From NCBI GenBank assembly GCA_947565255.1, contig CANOFI010000051.1, positions 1 to 11,213 of the forward strand: a stretch of DNA of 11,213 bases, in the 5' to 3' direction. A program made the translations under genes and the position numbers. Below are positions 1 to 5,734 of the stretch, in pieces (the first letter of the stretch is position 1; each line of letters starts with the position of its first letter). The DNA is from an uncultured Lachnospiraceae bacterium (GTDB lineage: Bacteria; Bacillota; Clostridia; Lachnospirales; Lachnospiraceae). Below the pieces are notes generated by a model. The model saw only the letters and a list, made by a program, of their open reading frames with translations, made no database searches and was not told the DNA's origin.

Positions 1-1
1 T

Positions 2-283
2 TGTCTGTACGTGTCGAGGAACGGGATCATCCGGAAAAGGGCGATGGGTGGTTTTGACACAATCACAGAGTGCAAATATCCAGTTCCAAGTTTTTTGGAT
101 ATAGGAAAATTATATAGCATTATGATAGAGGACTGCGCAGAGCCGGAAAAAGAAGTTGATGAATTATTAAAGATATTTTCTTCTTTTATCAGTGACAAAA
201 TATCAGATTTTCAAACGGATATTTATTATCAGAATCCAAGTTATTTGGAGTGTTCTTATAAAGAAGGCTGTTTGTTGGACTAG
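2..283 (+). CDS. Hypothetical protein, 3' part (open at left edge)
   Basis: I do not recognise the family. The reading frame is open to the left edge of the window, so the true start may lie outside. Within the window, candidate starts are GTG at 11 and ATG at 44; neither has a well-spaced ribosome site (a purine-rich stretch sits too close to the ATG at 44). The visible product is about 80-93 residues, acidic and rich in aromatic residues, with no membrane segment or signal peptide. A recognisable stretch is PVPSFLDIGKLYS, followed by a probable helix and a C-terminal part with FISDKISDFQTDIYYQNPSYL, which has the look of a conserved small cytoplasmic domain. The DNA is clearly richer in A+T than the genes that follow. 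A terminator-like hairpin lies 36 bp after the stop, so it is probably a separate transcription unit from the sigma factor. Confidence 0.55.
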   Translation, partial: CLYVSRNGIIRKRAMGGFDTITECKYPVPSFLDIGKLYSIMIEDCAEPEKEVDELLKIFSSFISDKISDFQTDIYYQNPSYLECSYKEGCLLD

Positions 284-318
284 AGCGTGTCTGCTATTTT
301 CCTATATCAAATTCCATG

Positions 319-338
319 CCCCGCTGCTTGCAGCGGGG
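319..338 (+). terminator. Terminator-like hairpin after the first gene
   Basis: A perfect 8-bp G+C-rich stem, CCCCGCTG (319-326) and CAGCGGGG (331-338), closes a CTTG loop. It is followed by TTATTGATT, only a weak T tract, so termination may be partial. Its position, after the stop at 283 and before the sigma factor operon, fits a transcription end. It could act in either direction. Confidence 0.6.
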
Positions 339-366
339 TTATTGATTCAGAAATTTTGAAAATATG

Positions 367-392
367 CGAAACCCAATTCATTTTTTTACGGG
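367..392 (+). promoter_or_regulatory. Candidate ECF-type promoter of the sigma/serpin operon
   Basis: CGAAAC (367-372) is followed after exactly 16 bases by CGGG (389-392). This resembles the Bacillus sigma-W pattern TGAAAC-N16-CGTA, and the spacer carries a run of seven T, as in many ECF promoters. ECF sigma genes often transcribe themselves, so this would be an autoregulatory promoter with an untranslated leader of roughly 95 bases containing the hairpin at 440-479. The -10 match is only CG; the assignment is tentative. No convincing sigma-70 promoter was seen between 284 and 494. Confidence 0.3.
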
Positions 393-439
393 ATATAGTA
401 TGAACCGGGCAATGAAGGGCTGTGGGAGCGGCCAGTGTG

Positions 440-479
440 CTGCCGGATATAAATGCGTCAGTACATCAGTATCCGGCAG
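440..479 (+). repeat. 10-bp inverted repeat directly before the sigma factor ribosome site
   Basis: CTGCCGGATA (440-449) and TATCCGGCAG (470-479) are perfect reverse complements separated by 20 bases. The 3' arm ends one base before the ribosome site AGGGAGG (481-487) of the sigma factor gene. As RNA it would form a stable hairpin against the ribosome site; as DNA it could be an operator. Confidence 0.7.
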
Positions 480-494
480 AAGGGAGGTTTTCAC

Positions 495-1055
495 ATGGAG
501 GATATGGAAATTGTAGAGCTGTATTGGAACCGTGACGAGGCAGCGATAGCGCGGACGCAGGAAAAGTACGGAAGGTATCTGGTTAAAATTGCATACAACA
601 TCCTTTTGGATATGGAGGACAGCAAAGAGAGCGTCAATGACACGTATTACAGCGCGTGGAAATCCATGCCGCCGCACAGGCCGCAGGCTTTATCCACATA
701 TTTAGCGAAGATTGCAAGGCAGATATCCATAGATATATTCCGTAAGAAGAATAGCCGCAAGAGAAGGCATTCGCAGTACGCTCTGTCCCTGTCGGAGCTG
801 GAGGAGTGCGTATCAGGCGGAGAGACGCCGCAGCAGAGGGTGGAGCTTGGGCTGCTGGCGCAGGCAATCAGCGCATATCTGGGCACGGTTTCTAAGGAGG
901 CGAGAGTTCTGTTTGTGTGCCGCTATTTTTATATGGATTCGTTAAGCGAGATTGCAGAGTATACTCGCTATAGCGAGTCTAAGATTAAGAGCAGCCTCTA
1001 CCGCACACGCAGGAACCTGAAGGCATATTTGGAAAAGGAGGGTTTTGTCATATGA
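495..1055 (+). CDS. ECF-type RNA polymerase sigma factor
   Basis: This 186-residue protein is an extracytoplasmic-function sigma factor that would direct RNA polymerase to a dedicated promoter set. Region 2 spans about residues 23-91 (YGRYLVKIAYNILLD, then DTYYSAWKSMPP and STYLAKIARQISIDIFRKK, the helix facing the -10 element). Region 4 spans about 118-180, with the helix-turn-helix DSLSEIAEYT / SESKIKSSLYRTRRNL facing the -35 element. The 26-residue linker between them is poorly conserved, as is usual. The ATG at 495 is chosen because AGGGAGG ends 7 bases before it; an upstream ATG at 453 lies in the loop of the hairpin and lacks a ribosome site. Its stop overlaps the start of the serpin gene (ATGA at 1052-1055), implying coupled translation and joint function. 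The length is normal for the family. The stimulus and target genes cannot be read from the window. Confidence 0.93.
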   Translation: MEDMEIVELYWNRDEAAIARTQEKYGRYLVKIAYNILLDMEDSKESVNDTYYSAWKSMPPHRPQALSTYLAKIARQISIDIFRKKNSRKRRHSQYALSLSELEECVSGGETPQQRVELGLLAQAISAYLGTVSKEARVLFVCRYFYMDSLSEIAEYTRYSESKIKSSLYRTRRNLKAYLEKEGFVI

Positions 1056-2593
1056 AGAAGGAACAGTTACAGGACGCGATTGGGCAGATAGAAGATGGCA
1101 TATTGCAGGAAGCGCAGCAGATGCGGGGAAATACGGATGGACAGGCGCAGGAAGAAGGAAAACCCGCATCAGGACAGCCAGGGGCAGGGCGCAGAACTCG
1201 GTACAGGCGCATGGCATGGGCCGCCGTCGCCGGCGTGGCAGTCTTATGCGGCAGCATATACGGGGTGTATCGGCATCAGAAGCCCGGTGGGAAGCATACA
1301 CAAAAGGAAATTGTGCAAAATAACCAGGGGAGTACAGATGTATCCCTTACGCCCAATGAACAGTATATGGTTGCAAGTCCCCAGTACCCGGATATGGTGC
1401 AGTATCCGGACAGTGAGTATGACATGGATGAGTACCGAAAGTGGAGTGATTCTCGAAAGGCGCGGTCTATGAAATCACAGGGATGCAGCGAGGGATTTGA
1501 GAAATTTTTCCTGGAAACCGCGGATACATTTTTAAAAGGGGAGAAAGGGAAAAACCGCATCTATTCCCCGCTGAATGTATATCTGGCATCAAGCCTTCTG
1601 GCGGAGGTAAGCGATGGCGGGAGCCGCGGGCAGATTCTTGGCCTTTTGCATGAGGATCGTGTGGAGACGCTTCGGGGGAAAGCCCAGGCGCTGTGGAATG
1701 CCAGTTATTGCCGGGACGGCCTGACAACGCGCCTGCTTGCAAACTCCTTTTGGATGAATGAAAACATAACGTACAGGCAGGATACAATGGATGCACTGGC
1801 AAATGATTATTATGCGTCTTCCTTTCAGGGGAAAATGGGCAGCGAGGCCTATAGCCGTGCATTGCAGGACTGGGTCAACAGCCAGACCGGCAATCTGTTA
1901 GAGGAGCAGGCGGGTCAGATGGAGATGGAAGAGGGGACTGTGCTTCGACTGGTTTCCACGGTTTATTTCCAGGCAAACTGGAAGAGCCGTGCGTTTGATG
2001 AGAAAGATACAACGCAGGATGTGTTCCATGGAGAAAATGGCGATGAGACCTGTGATTTTATGCACACAATGCTGGTGAAGGGCTATCGTCAGGGGCAGGG
2101 CTGCAGTGCGGCCAGGCTTGATTTTGAAGGGGACGGCGGCATGTGGCTGATTCTGCCGGAGGAAGGGAAGACGGTAGATGATCTGTTAGAAGCCGGGGAA
2201 TGGGGGAAGTTCTTGTTTCAGGATGGAGAGATGGAGCAGGACGGAGAGTATATTGTCAATCTGTCCATGCCAAAGTTTGATGTCTCTTCTAAAATGGATT
2301 TAAAAGAGGGGCTTCAGACCCTTGGGGTCACGGATGTGTTTGAGAGCGGGACGGCGGATTTTTCTCCGGTCACGGATGAGAATTTGGGAATCTATGTTTC
2401 AGCTATAGACCATGCGGCGAGGGTGTCGGTGGATGAGAAGGGGTGTACGGCGGCGTATACGGATATTGTGCTTGACGCCGGCGGCGCGGCTCCGGCAAAT
2501 GAGGTTGATTTTAACCTGAACCGCCCATTTTTGTTCGTTATTGTCGGGGGCGATGGGCTGCCGCTGTTTACCGGGGTGGTCAATCAGCCGTGA
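1052..2593 (+). CDS. Membrane-anchored serpin with anti-sigma-like cytoplasmic head
   Basis: The 513-residue protein has three parts. Residues 1-53 are cytoplasmic and polar, beginning KKEQLQDAIGQIEDGILQEA, which resembles the short heads of clostridial anti-sigma proteins encoded after ECF sigma factors; no zinc-type HxxxCxxC motif is present. Residues about 54-73 form one membrane helix, preceded by RRTRYRR, so the rest should lie outside. Residues about 147-513 are a full serpin domain: NRIYSPLNVYLAS (168-180), WVNSQTGNLL (274-283), STVYFQANWKS (302-312), LSMPKFDVSSKMDLKEGL (404-421), hinge DEKGCTAAYT (461-470), reactive loop to about 483, then NRPFLFVI and LFTGVVNQP. A tyrosine- and proline-rich linker (about 105-130) joins membrane and serpin. 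AAGGAGG at 1035-1041 is the ribosome site. Serpins trap proteases by loop insertion; whether this one inhibits is unknown. The anti-sigma role is inferred from the overlap with the sigma factor and the topology. Confidence 0.9.
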   Translation: MKKEQLQDAIGQIEDGILQEAQQMRGNTDGQAQEEGKPASGQPGAGRRTRYRRMAWAAVAGVAVLCGSIYGVYRHQKPGGKHTQKEIVQNNQGSTDVSLTPNEQYMVASPQYPDMVQYPDSEYDMDEYRKWSDSRKARSMKSQGCSEGFEKFFLETADTFLKGEKGKNRIYSPLNVYLASSLLAEVSDGGSRGQILGLLHEDRVETLRGKAQALWNASYCRDGLTTRLLANSFWMNENITYRQDTMDALANDYYASSFQGKMGSEAYSRALQDWVNSQTGNLLEEQAGQMEMEEGTVLRLVSTVYFQANWKSRAFDEKDTTQDVFHGENGDETCDFMHTMLVKGYRQGQGCSAARLDFEGDGGMWLILPEEGKTVDDLLEAGEWGKFLFQDGEMEQDGEYIVNLSMPKFDVSSKMDLKEGLQTLGVTDVFESGTADFSPVTDENLGIYVSAIDHAARVSVDEKGCTAAYTDIVLDAGGAAPANEVDFNLNRPFLFVIVGGDGLPLFTGVVNQP

Positions 2594-2598
2594 CAAGC

Positions 2599-2614
2599 GT
2601 TAGTCAAAACTAAC
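2599..2614 (+). repeat. Small inverted repeat after the serpin gene
   Basis: GTTAGT (2599-2604) and ACTAAC (2609-2614) are perfect reverse complements around CAAA. There is no T tract, so a terminator is unlikely. Each half loosely resembles the GTT core of LytTR-type binding sites, and a LytTR regulator gene follows, but LytTR sites are usually direct repeats. Function unknown. Confidence 0.4.
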
Positions 2615-2688
2615 TCAAAGACGCATAGGACATGGAACAAGCCATTTATGACAATGGCAAATGATATTTACATTTATACCGATATATG

Positions 2689-2750
2689 GTATGGGACTGC
2701 CAAAGGCGACAGACAGGACAAAGCGGTGCCGGCGTCTGGCAGCCCCATAC
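2689..2750 (+). repeat. Long imperfect inverted repeat in the leader of the LytTR regulator
   Basis: GTATGGGACTGCCA (2689-2702) pairs with TGGCAGCCCCATAC (2737-2750) at 13 of 14 positions, with one A-C mismatch. A 34-base G+C-rich loop separates the arms. The element ends 25 bases before the regulator's start codon. It could be a leader RNA structure, an operator or one copy of a dispersed palindromic repeat. A smaller hairpin, GCCATT / AATGGC (2641-2658), lies just upstream. No clear promoter was recognised in 2594-2775. Confidence 0.6.
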
Positions 2751-2775
2751 TCTATTTGATTAGGCAGGTGATTGG

Positions 2776-3492
2776 ATGCTGGCGATAGCCGTGTGCGACG
2801 ATGAACCGATAACGTGCGCCGATATGGCGAGGGACATCAGGGGTATTTTGGAGGAGATGGGGATGTGCCATACCATAAGCCAGTTTTACAGCGGGGAGGA
2901 GCTGTTGAGGGCCGGGCAGCGGTTTGACATTATTTTTCTGGATATTATTATGCGCGGCCTCGATGGGATGGAGGCTGCGCGGGTGGTCCGGCAAAAGGCG
3001 GTGGACAGTGTATTGATTTTCATTTCCTCAAGCAGGGGCTATGTGTTTGAGGCCTATGATGTGGAGGCGTTTCAGTATCTGGTAAAGCCGGTTGAGAGGA
3101 AAAAATTAAAGCGCGTGCTGCAAAAGGCGGTGCAAAAGGCAGGGAGGCGCCCGCAGGAATTTATTGTTGTAAGCCGGGAAAGGAAGAGCCGGAAATTATT
3201 TTTGGATGATATTTATTATTTTGAGATCAGGGGAAGGGTTTTAGAGGCCCACGGGCTGGAAGGAAATTTTGAATATTACGGGCAGATTGGCGTATTGGAG
3301 GAGCGCCTCCAGGGCAAAGGCTTTTTCCGGTGCCATAAAAGCTATCTTGTGAATCTGAAATATGTGGATGCATACAACAGACGGGAGGCAATTCTTGGCA
3401 ATGGAGAGAGGATTATCATTTCCAGGAGGCGGTACGAGGCGTTCTGCGAGGAAGTGCTGCGGTATATGAGGGGGCATGGCGGGATATTATGA
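2776..3492 (+). CDS. LytTR-family response regulator (AgrA/LytR type)
   Basis: This 238-residue DNA-binding response regulator has a receiver domain at residues 1-120 and a LytTR domain at about 128-232. The receiver has the acidic pair D8/D9, phospho-acceptor D56 (FDIIFLD), S84 in the switch position and K104 (LVKPV). The LytTR part carries the family hallmark FFRCHKSYLVNLKYV (183-197) and GERIIISRRRYEAF (210-223). LytTR domains bind paired short sites in promoters. ATG 2776 is preceded by AGGTG five bases upstream, a moderate ribosome site. Its stop overlaps the kinase start by 4 bp, so the two form a two-component pair. Proteins of this type govern peptide quorum sensing, bacteriocins or cell-wall functions, but no such target operon is adjacent, so the regulon is unknown. 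Confidence 0.93.
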   Translation: MLAIAVCDDEPITCADMARDIRGILEEMGMCHTISQFYSGEELLRAGQRFDIIFLDIIMRGLDGMEAARVVRQKAVDSVLIFISSSRGYVFEAYDVEAFQYLVKPVERKKLKRVLQKAVQKAGRRPQEFIVVSRERKSRKLFLDDIYYFEIRGRVLEAHGLEGNFEYYGQIGVLEERLQGKGFFRCHKSYLVNLKYVDAYNRREAILGNGERIIISRRRYEAFCEEVLRYMRGHGGIL

Positions 3493-4850
3493 AACAGTTT
3501 TTAGAAATGATGGAAGTATGGATTGCGCTGCTGTGCTGTTTGGGCCGTGTATTTGCAATGTCTGTGTTCTGTAAAAAATATTTAAAGAGTTCAGGGGGAA
3601 AAGAAGCGCTGTTTGTCATGCTGTTATTTGGAAACTATACGGTACTGGGCTATATTGTGGGCAGGTGTGCAGCTGTTCCGTATATCGTTCTGGCAGTATG
3701 GAACCATATATTTGTGCTTGTGCTGGTATTTTTTTTGTTTCAGGCGGATGCAGCAAAAAAGGTCATAGCTGCTGCCATGCTGGCTGTGCTGACCACATTG
3801 GCGGGCAGCTTCCTGGATTCGTTTTTGTCAGTGGCGGCCCTGTTTTGGCTGCATGAGGTAAAAGGGATTTCAAACCCTTTGCCGGGCGGCGTCTGGACGG
3901 TTTTTGCGGACTGCGCGGGGACTGCAATAGAGATAGCCGTGTTGTGCCGGATGCCCAAATGCCTGAATTTCTTTGGGCAGAGCCGTACGGGGAGGTGGCA
4001 GGCGGTGCTGGCCATTCCGCTTTTTGTAATAGCAGCGGTTGTCGATGTGGCAAACTGGGGAGCAAGCAACGGCATTTTGGTCAGGGGAGAGGAAGGCATG
4101 GGACTGTATTATGATCAGGTGTTCAGCCATGCCGGGATATGCGTGCTGTCGGCCTTGTCTATATTGGCGGCAGGGTTTTACGTTTTTGGACTGGAGCGGG
4201 TTTATCTGGAACAGAGGAAGAGCAGCCGCTACGAGGCGCAGATTGCGGCCTACAGGATGCTGGAGGAACAGTACGGCCGTTCGGAACGCCTCAGGCATGA
4301 TATGAAAAACCATATTCTGGCGCTGTCGGCGCTGCTGAAAAATCAGGAATGGGAGAAAATGGGTCAGTATCTTAAGGACATGAGGGACGGCGCAAGCCTT
4401 ACGGGCTGTGAGGAAGATACCGGCAACGCGGCAGTGAATGCCCTACTTTGGCAGAAGCAAAGTGTGGCGCAGAGTCAGGGCATTGTGTGGGAATGTGATG
4501 TGCAGATGCCGGGAAGATGCGGCGTGGACGATTTTGACCTGTGTGTCTTATTTGGAAATCTGTTGGATAATGCTCTGGAGGCGTGTGGGAAATTGCCCGG
4601 GGAACAGCATCGGTTTATCGATATTCAGGCAAAATCTGTAAAAAAATGTTTTTTATTAGAAGTGAAAAACAGTGCTGACGATAAAGGTGGTTCTGCGGCC
4701 AAAGCACTTAGGACAGGGCATGGAATCGGACTGTTAAATGTCAGGGATATGGTGAGCCGCTACGATGGTGTCCTGCATATAGAAAGCGGGGGCGGGGTGT
4801 TTTCTGTCACAGTTCTGATACCGCCTGGGGAAGCCGGATGTGACATGTAA
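3489..4850 (+). CDS. AgrC-like sensor histidine kinase with GHKL ATPase domain
   Basis: The 453-residue protein has a hydrophobic N-terminal sensor of about six to seven membrane helices (to about residue 236), a short cytoplasmic helix (about 237-265), then the dimerisation and phospho-acceptor stretch SERLRHDMKNHILALSALL with H270. The ATP-binding domain follows: N-box FGNLLDNALEAC (355-366) and G-box GHGIGLLNVRDMVSRYDG (410-427). This is the HPK10 class known from AgrC, ComD and related peptide-pheromone receptors. The start overlaps the regulator's stop (ATGA at 3489-3492). No AgrB-like peptidase or AgrD-like precursor is found next to it, so the ligand could be a foreign or distantly encoded peptide, or another membrane signal. 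The protein is intact; no key residue is missing. Confidence 0.92.
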   Translation: MKQFLEMMEVWIALLCCLGRVFAMSVFCKKYLKSSGGKEALFVMLLFGNYTVLGYIVGRCAAVPYIVLAVWNHIFVLVLVFFLFQADAAKKVIAAAMLAVLTTLAGSFLDSFLSVAALFWLHEVKGISNPLPGGVWTVFADCAGTAIEIAVLCRMPKCLNFFGQSRTGRWQAVLAIPLFVIAAVVDVANWGASNGILVRGEEGMGLYYDQVFSHAGICVLSALSILAAGFYVFGLERVYLEQRKSSRYEAQIAAYRMLEEQYGRSERLRHDMKNHILALSALLKNQEWEKMGQYLKDMRDGASLTGCEEDTGNAAVNALLWQKQSVAQSQGIVWECDVQMPGRCGVDDFDLCVLFGNLLDNALEACGKLPGEQHRFIDIQAKSVKKCFLLEVKNSADDKGGSAAKALRTGHGIGLLNVRDMVSRYDGVLHIESGGGVFSVTVLIPPGEAGCDM

Positions 4851-4906
4851 CGGACTGTATGATACAGGAAGCTAATATAGGGGGGGTATTCCTCCGAAAT
4901 GTGTAG

Positions 4907-4938
4907 CAGGGATGGCTGGGCGTGTGGGAATATCCCTG
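4907..4938 (+). repeat. Inverted repeat in the leader of the coiled-coil gene
   Basis: CAGGGAT (4907-4913) and ATCCCTG (4932-4938) are perfect reverse complements with an 18-base loop. A run of seven G followed by TATTCCTCC (4880-4895) lies just upstream; its CCTCC could pair with the ribosome site at 4979-4983. The 140-base leader therefore may fold, but no function is established. Confidence 0.35.
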
Positions 4939-4961
4939 TATGTCTCAGCTGAACCTTAATA

Positions 4962-4975
4962 AGAACAAATGTTCG
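4962..4975 (+). promoter_or_regulatory. LexA/DinR-type operator (SOS box)
   Basis: The site is AGAACAAATGTTCG. It matches the Bacillus/Clostridia LexA box CGAACRNRYGTTCG at 13 of 14 positions, one of which is unconstrained; only the first base differs. It has the required GAAC-N4-GTTC symmetry. It lies directly against the ribosome site of the following gene, where bound LexA would block transcription. A good -35/-10 pair near it was not recognised, which limits confidence. Confidence 0.5.
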
Positions 4976-4990
4976 AAAGGAGGCTGTGCG

Positions 4991-5500
4991 ATGCATGCTA
5001 AGACAGTAGAAGGACTTGTGGGGGCAAGGATGTATATGAATTTAACGGACACTCCTATGCGTATTTTTAAGGAGGCGTCCCACCGGGGCGATACGGCCGC
5101 GATGGAGAGGTCGATGGGCTATGCCGGCAAATTTACGGATAAAGCAGGAGACTATAAGTCTGAGGCCGATGAAGGCATGAAAAAGGATGCAGAGGAGGCG
5201 AAAGAAAAGGCGGAGGAGGAGCGTGAAAAGGCGGCCCAAAAACGTGAGGAGGAGCGTATACGGCTTGAAAAGCGGATTGAGGAGGCCGGATATCCGAATG
5301 CAGATAAGGCGGCGGGTATGAAGATGGATACTGTGGAAGTCAGCGAGGAGGGCCGGGCACTGCAAATGGAAAGCACAGATGCCTTGGTTGCGGCATCTGA
5401 CGGGGAAACTGCCGGGCCGGCAAAGGAACCGGTGATTTATACGAAAACGGGAGAGACAGGCCGGCAGGAGCCGGGCGCGGCAATGGATGTATCCTGTTAG
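4991..5500 (+). CDS. Charged coiled-coil protein of unknown function
   Basis: The 169-residue protein has no signal peptide or membrane segment and should be cytoplasmic. Residues 1-55 contain a mixed helical part (EGLVGARMYMNLTDTPMRIF, then RGDTAAMERSMGYAGKF). Residues about 56-107 are a long, very charged helix dominated by E, K and R (for example EEAKEKAEEEREKAAQKREE), predicted as coiled coil. The C-terminal third is low in complexity, with VEVSEEGRALQ and EPVIYTKTGE as the most motif-like parts. I know no function. The ATG at 4991 is chosen because AAAGGAGG (4976-4983) lies 7 bases before it; the frame opens earlier, at 4922, without a ribosome site. A LexA-type box touches the ribosome site, so the gene may be induced by DNA damage. 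It stands alone between two operons. Confidence 0.8.
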   Translation: MHAKTVEGLVGARMYMNLTDTPMRIFKEASHRGDTAAMERSMGYAGKFTDKAGDYKSEADEGMKKDAEEAKEKAEEEREKAAQKREEERIRLEKRIEEAGYPNADKAAGMKMDTVEVSEEGRALQMESTDALVAASDGETAGPAKEPVIYTKTGETGRQEPGAAMDVSC

Positions 5501-5513
5501 TCTGTTCCTTTTG

Positions 5514-5542
5514 TTGCAATTCGGGTATTTGACTGCTATAAT
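5514..5542 (+). promoter_or_regulatory. Strong sigma-70 promoter
   Basis: TTGCAA (5514-5519) and a perfect TATAAT (5537-5542) are separated by 17 bases, and TG one base before the -10 gives an extended element (TGCTATAAT). Transcription should begin near 5549. It would produce either a short RNA or the long leader of the Bce-type operon, about 260 bases before the first start codon. Confidence 0.75.
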
Positions 5543-5579
5543 GGGAGAAAGACGGAAGAGTGTTGGCCGTTTATGAAAT

Positions 5580-5596
5580 CTTACAGAAGCTGTAAG
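5580..5596 (+). repeat. 7-bp perfect hairpin
   Basis: CTTACAG (5580-5586) and CTGTAAG (5590-5596) enclose the loop AAG. It lies about 30 bases after the predicted start of transcription from the 5514-5542 promoter. No T tract follows, so it is not a standard terminator. Confidence 0.55.
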
Positions 5597-5616
5597 TGGT
5601 ATAGGGAGTCCTTCCT

Positions 5617-5625
5617 TGCTATAAT
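5617..5625 (+). promoter_or_regulatory. Second extended -10 element
   Basis: TGCTATAAT repeats exactly the extended -10 of the promoter 83 bases upstream. No matching -35 hexamer lies 16-18 bases before it, so activity would rest on the extended -10 or on an activator. Confidence 0.35.
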
Positions 5626-5663
5626 GAACATGTCGGTACAAAAAGACATAATAAAACAGGGCG

Positions 5664-5696
5664 ATGCCCGCAATACGTATAAAGGAATTCGGGCAT
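5664..5696 (+). repeat. G+C hairpin with alternative pairing
   Basis: ATGCCCG (5664-5670) and CGGGCAT (5690-5696) are perfect reverse complements with a 19-base loop. The same left arm can instead pair locally as GGGC / GCCC (5659-5662 with 5666-5669). The two folds exclude each other, as in attenuators. A+T-rich DNA with T runs follows. Confidence 0.45.
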
Positions 5697-5734
5697 AAAT
5701 TGTATAAATTTTTGAAAAAATTAAAACAATTTAT
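5695..5734 (+). repeat. A+T-rich 40-bp imperfect palindrome
   Basis: Positions 5695-5713 and 5716-5734 are complementary at 17 of 19 positions around a two-base centre. The only G-C pair is 5702/5727. Such symmetry exceeds what A+T richness would usually give, and its place 77 bases before the Bce-type operon suggests an operator or a bidirectional terminator, but A+T-rich DNA forms chance palindromes easily. Confidence 0.4.

Noticed and set aside
1052..1210. Zinc-binding anti-sigma domain (HxxxCxxC) in the serpin protein's head
   Set aside because: No such motif is present. The anti-sigma idea rests only on operon position, topology and general resemblance of the head.
2648..2788. 46-codon forward frame crossing the inverted repeat and entering the LytTR regulator gene
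   Set aside because: No ribosome site precedes either of its first ATG codons, and the translation shows no export signal or pheromone-like features; it was considered as a possible AgrD-like peptide.
5042..5641. Minus-strand open frame of 199 codons opposite the coiled-coil gene
   Set aside because: The forward gene has an ideal ribosome site and helical protein logic. The reverse product is an arginine- and leucine-rich artefact of the opposite strand.
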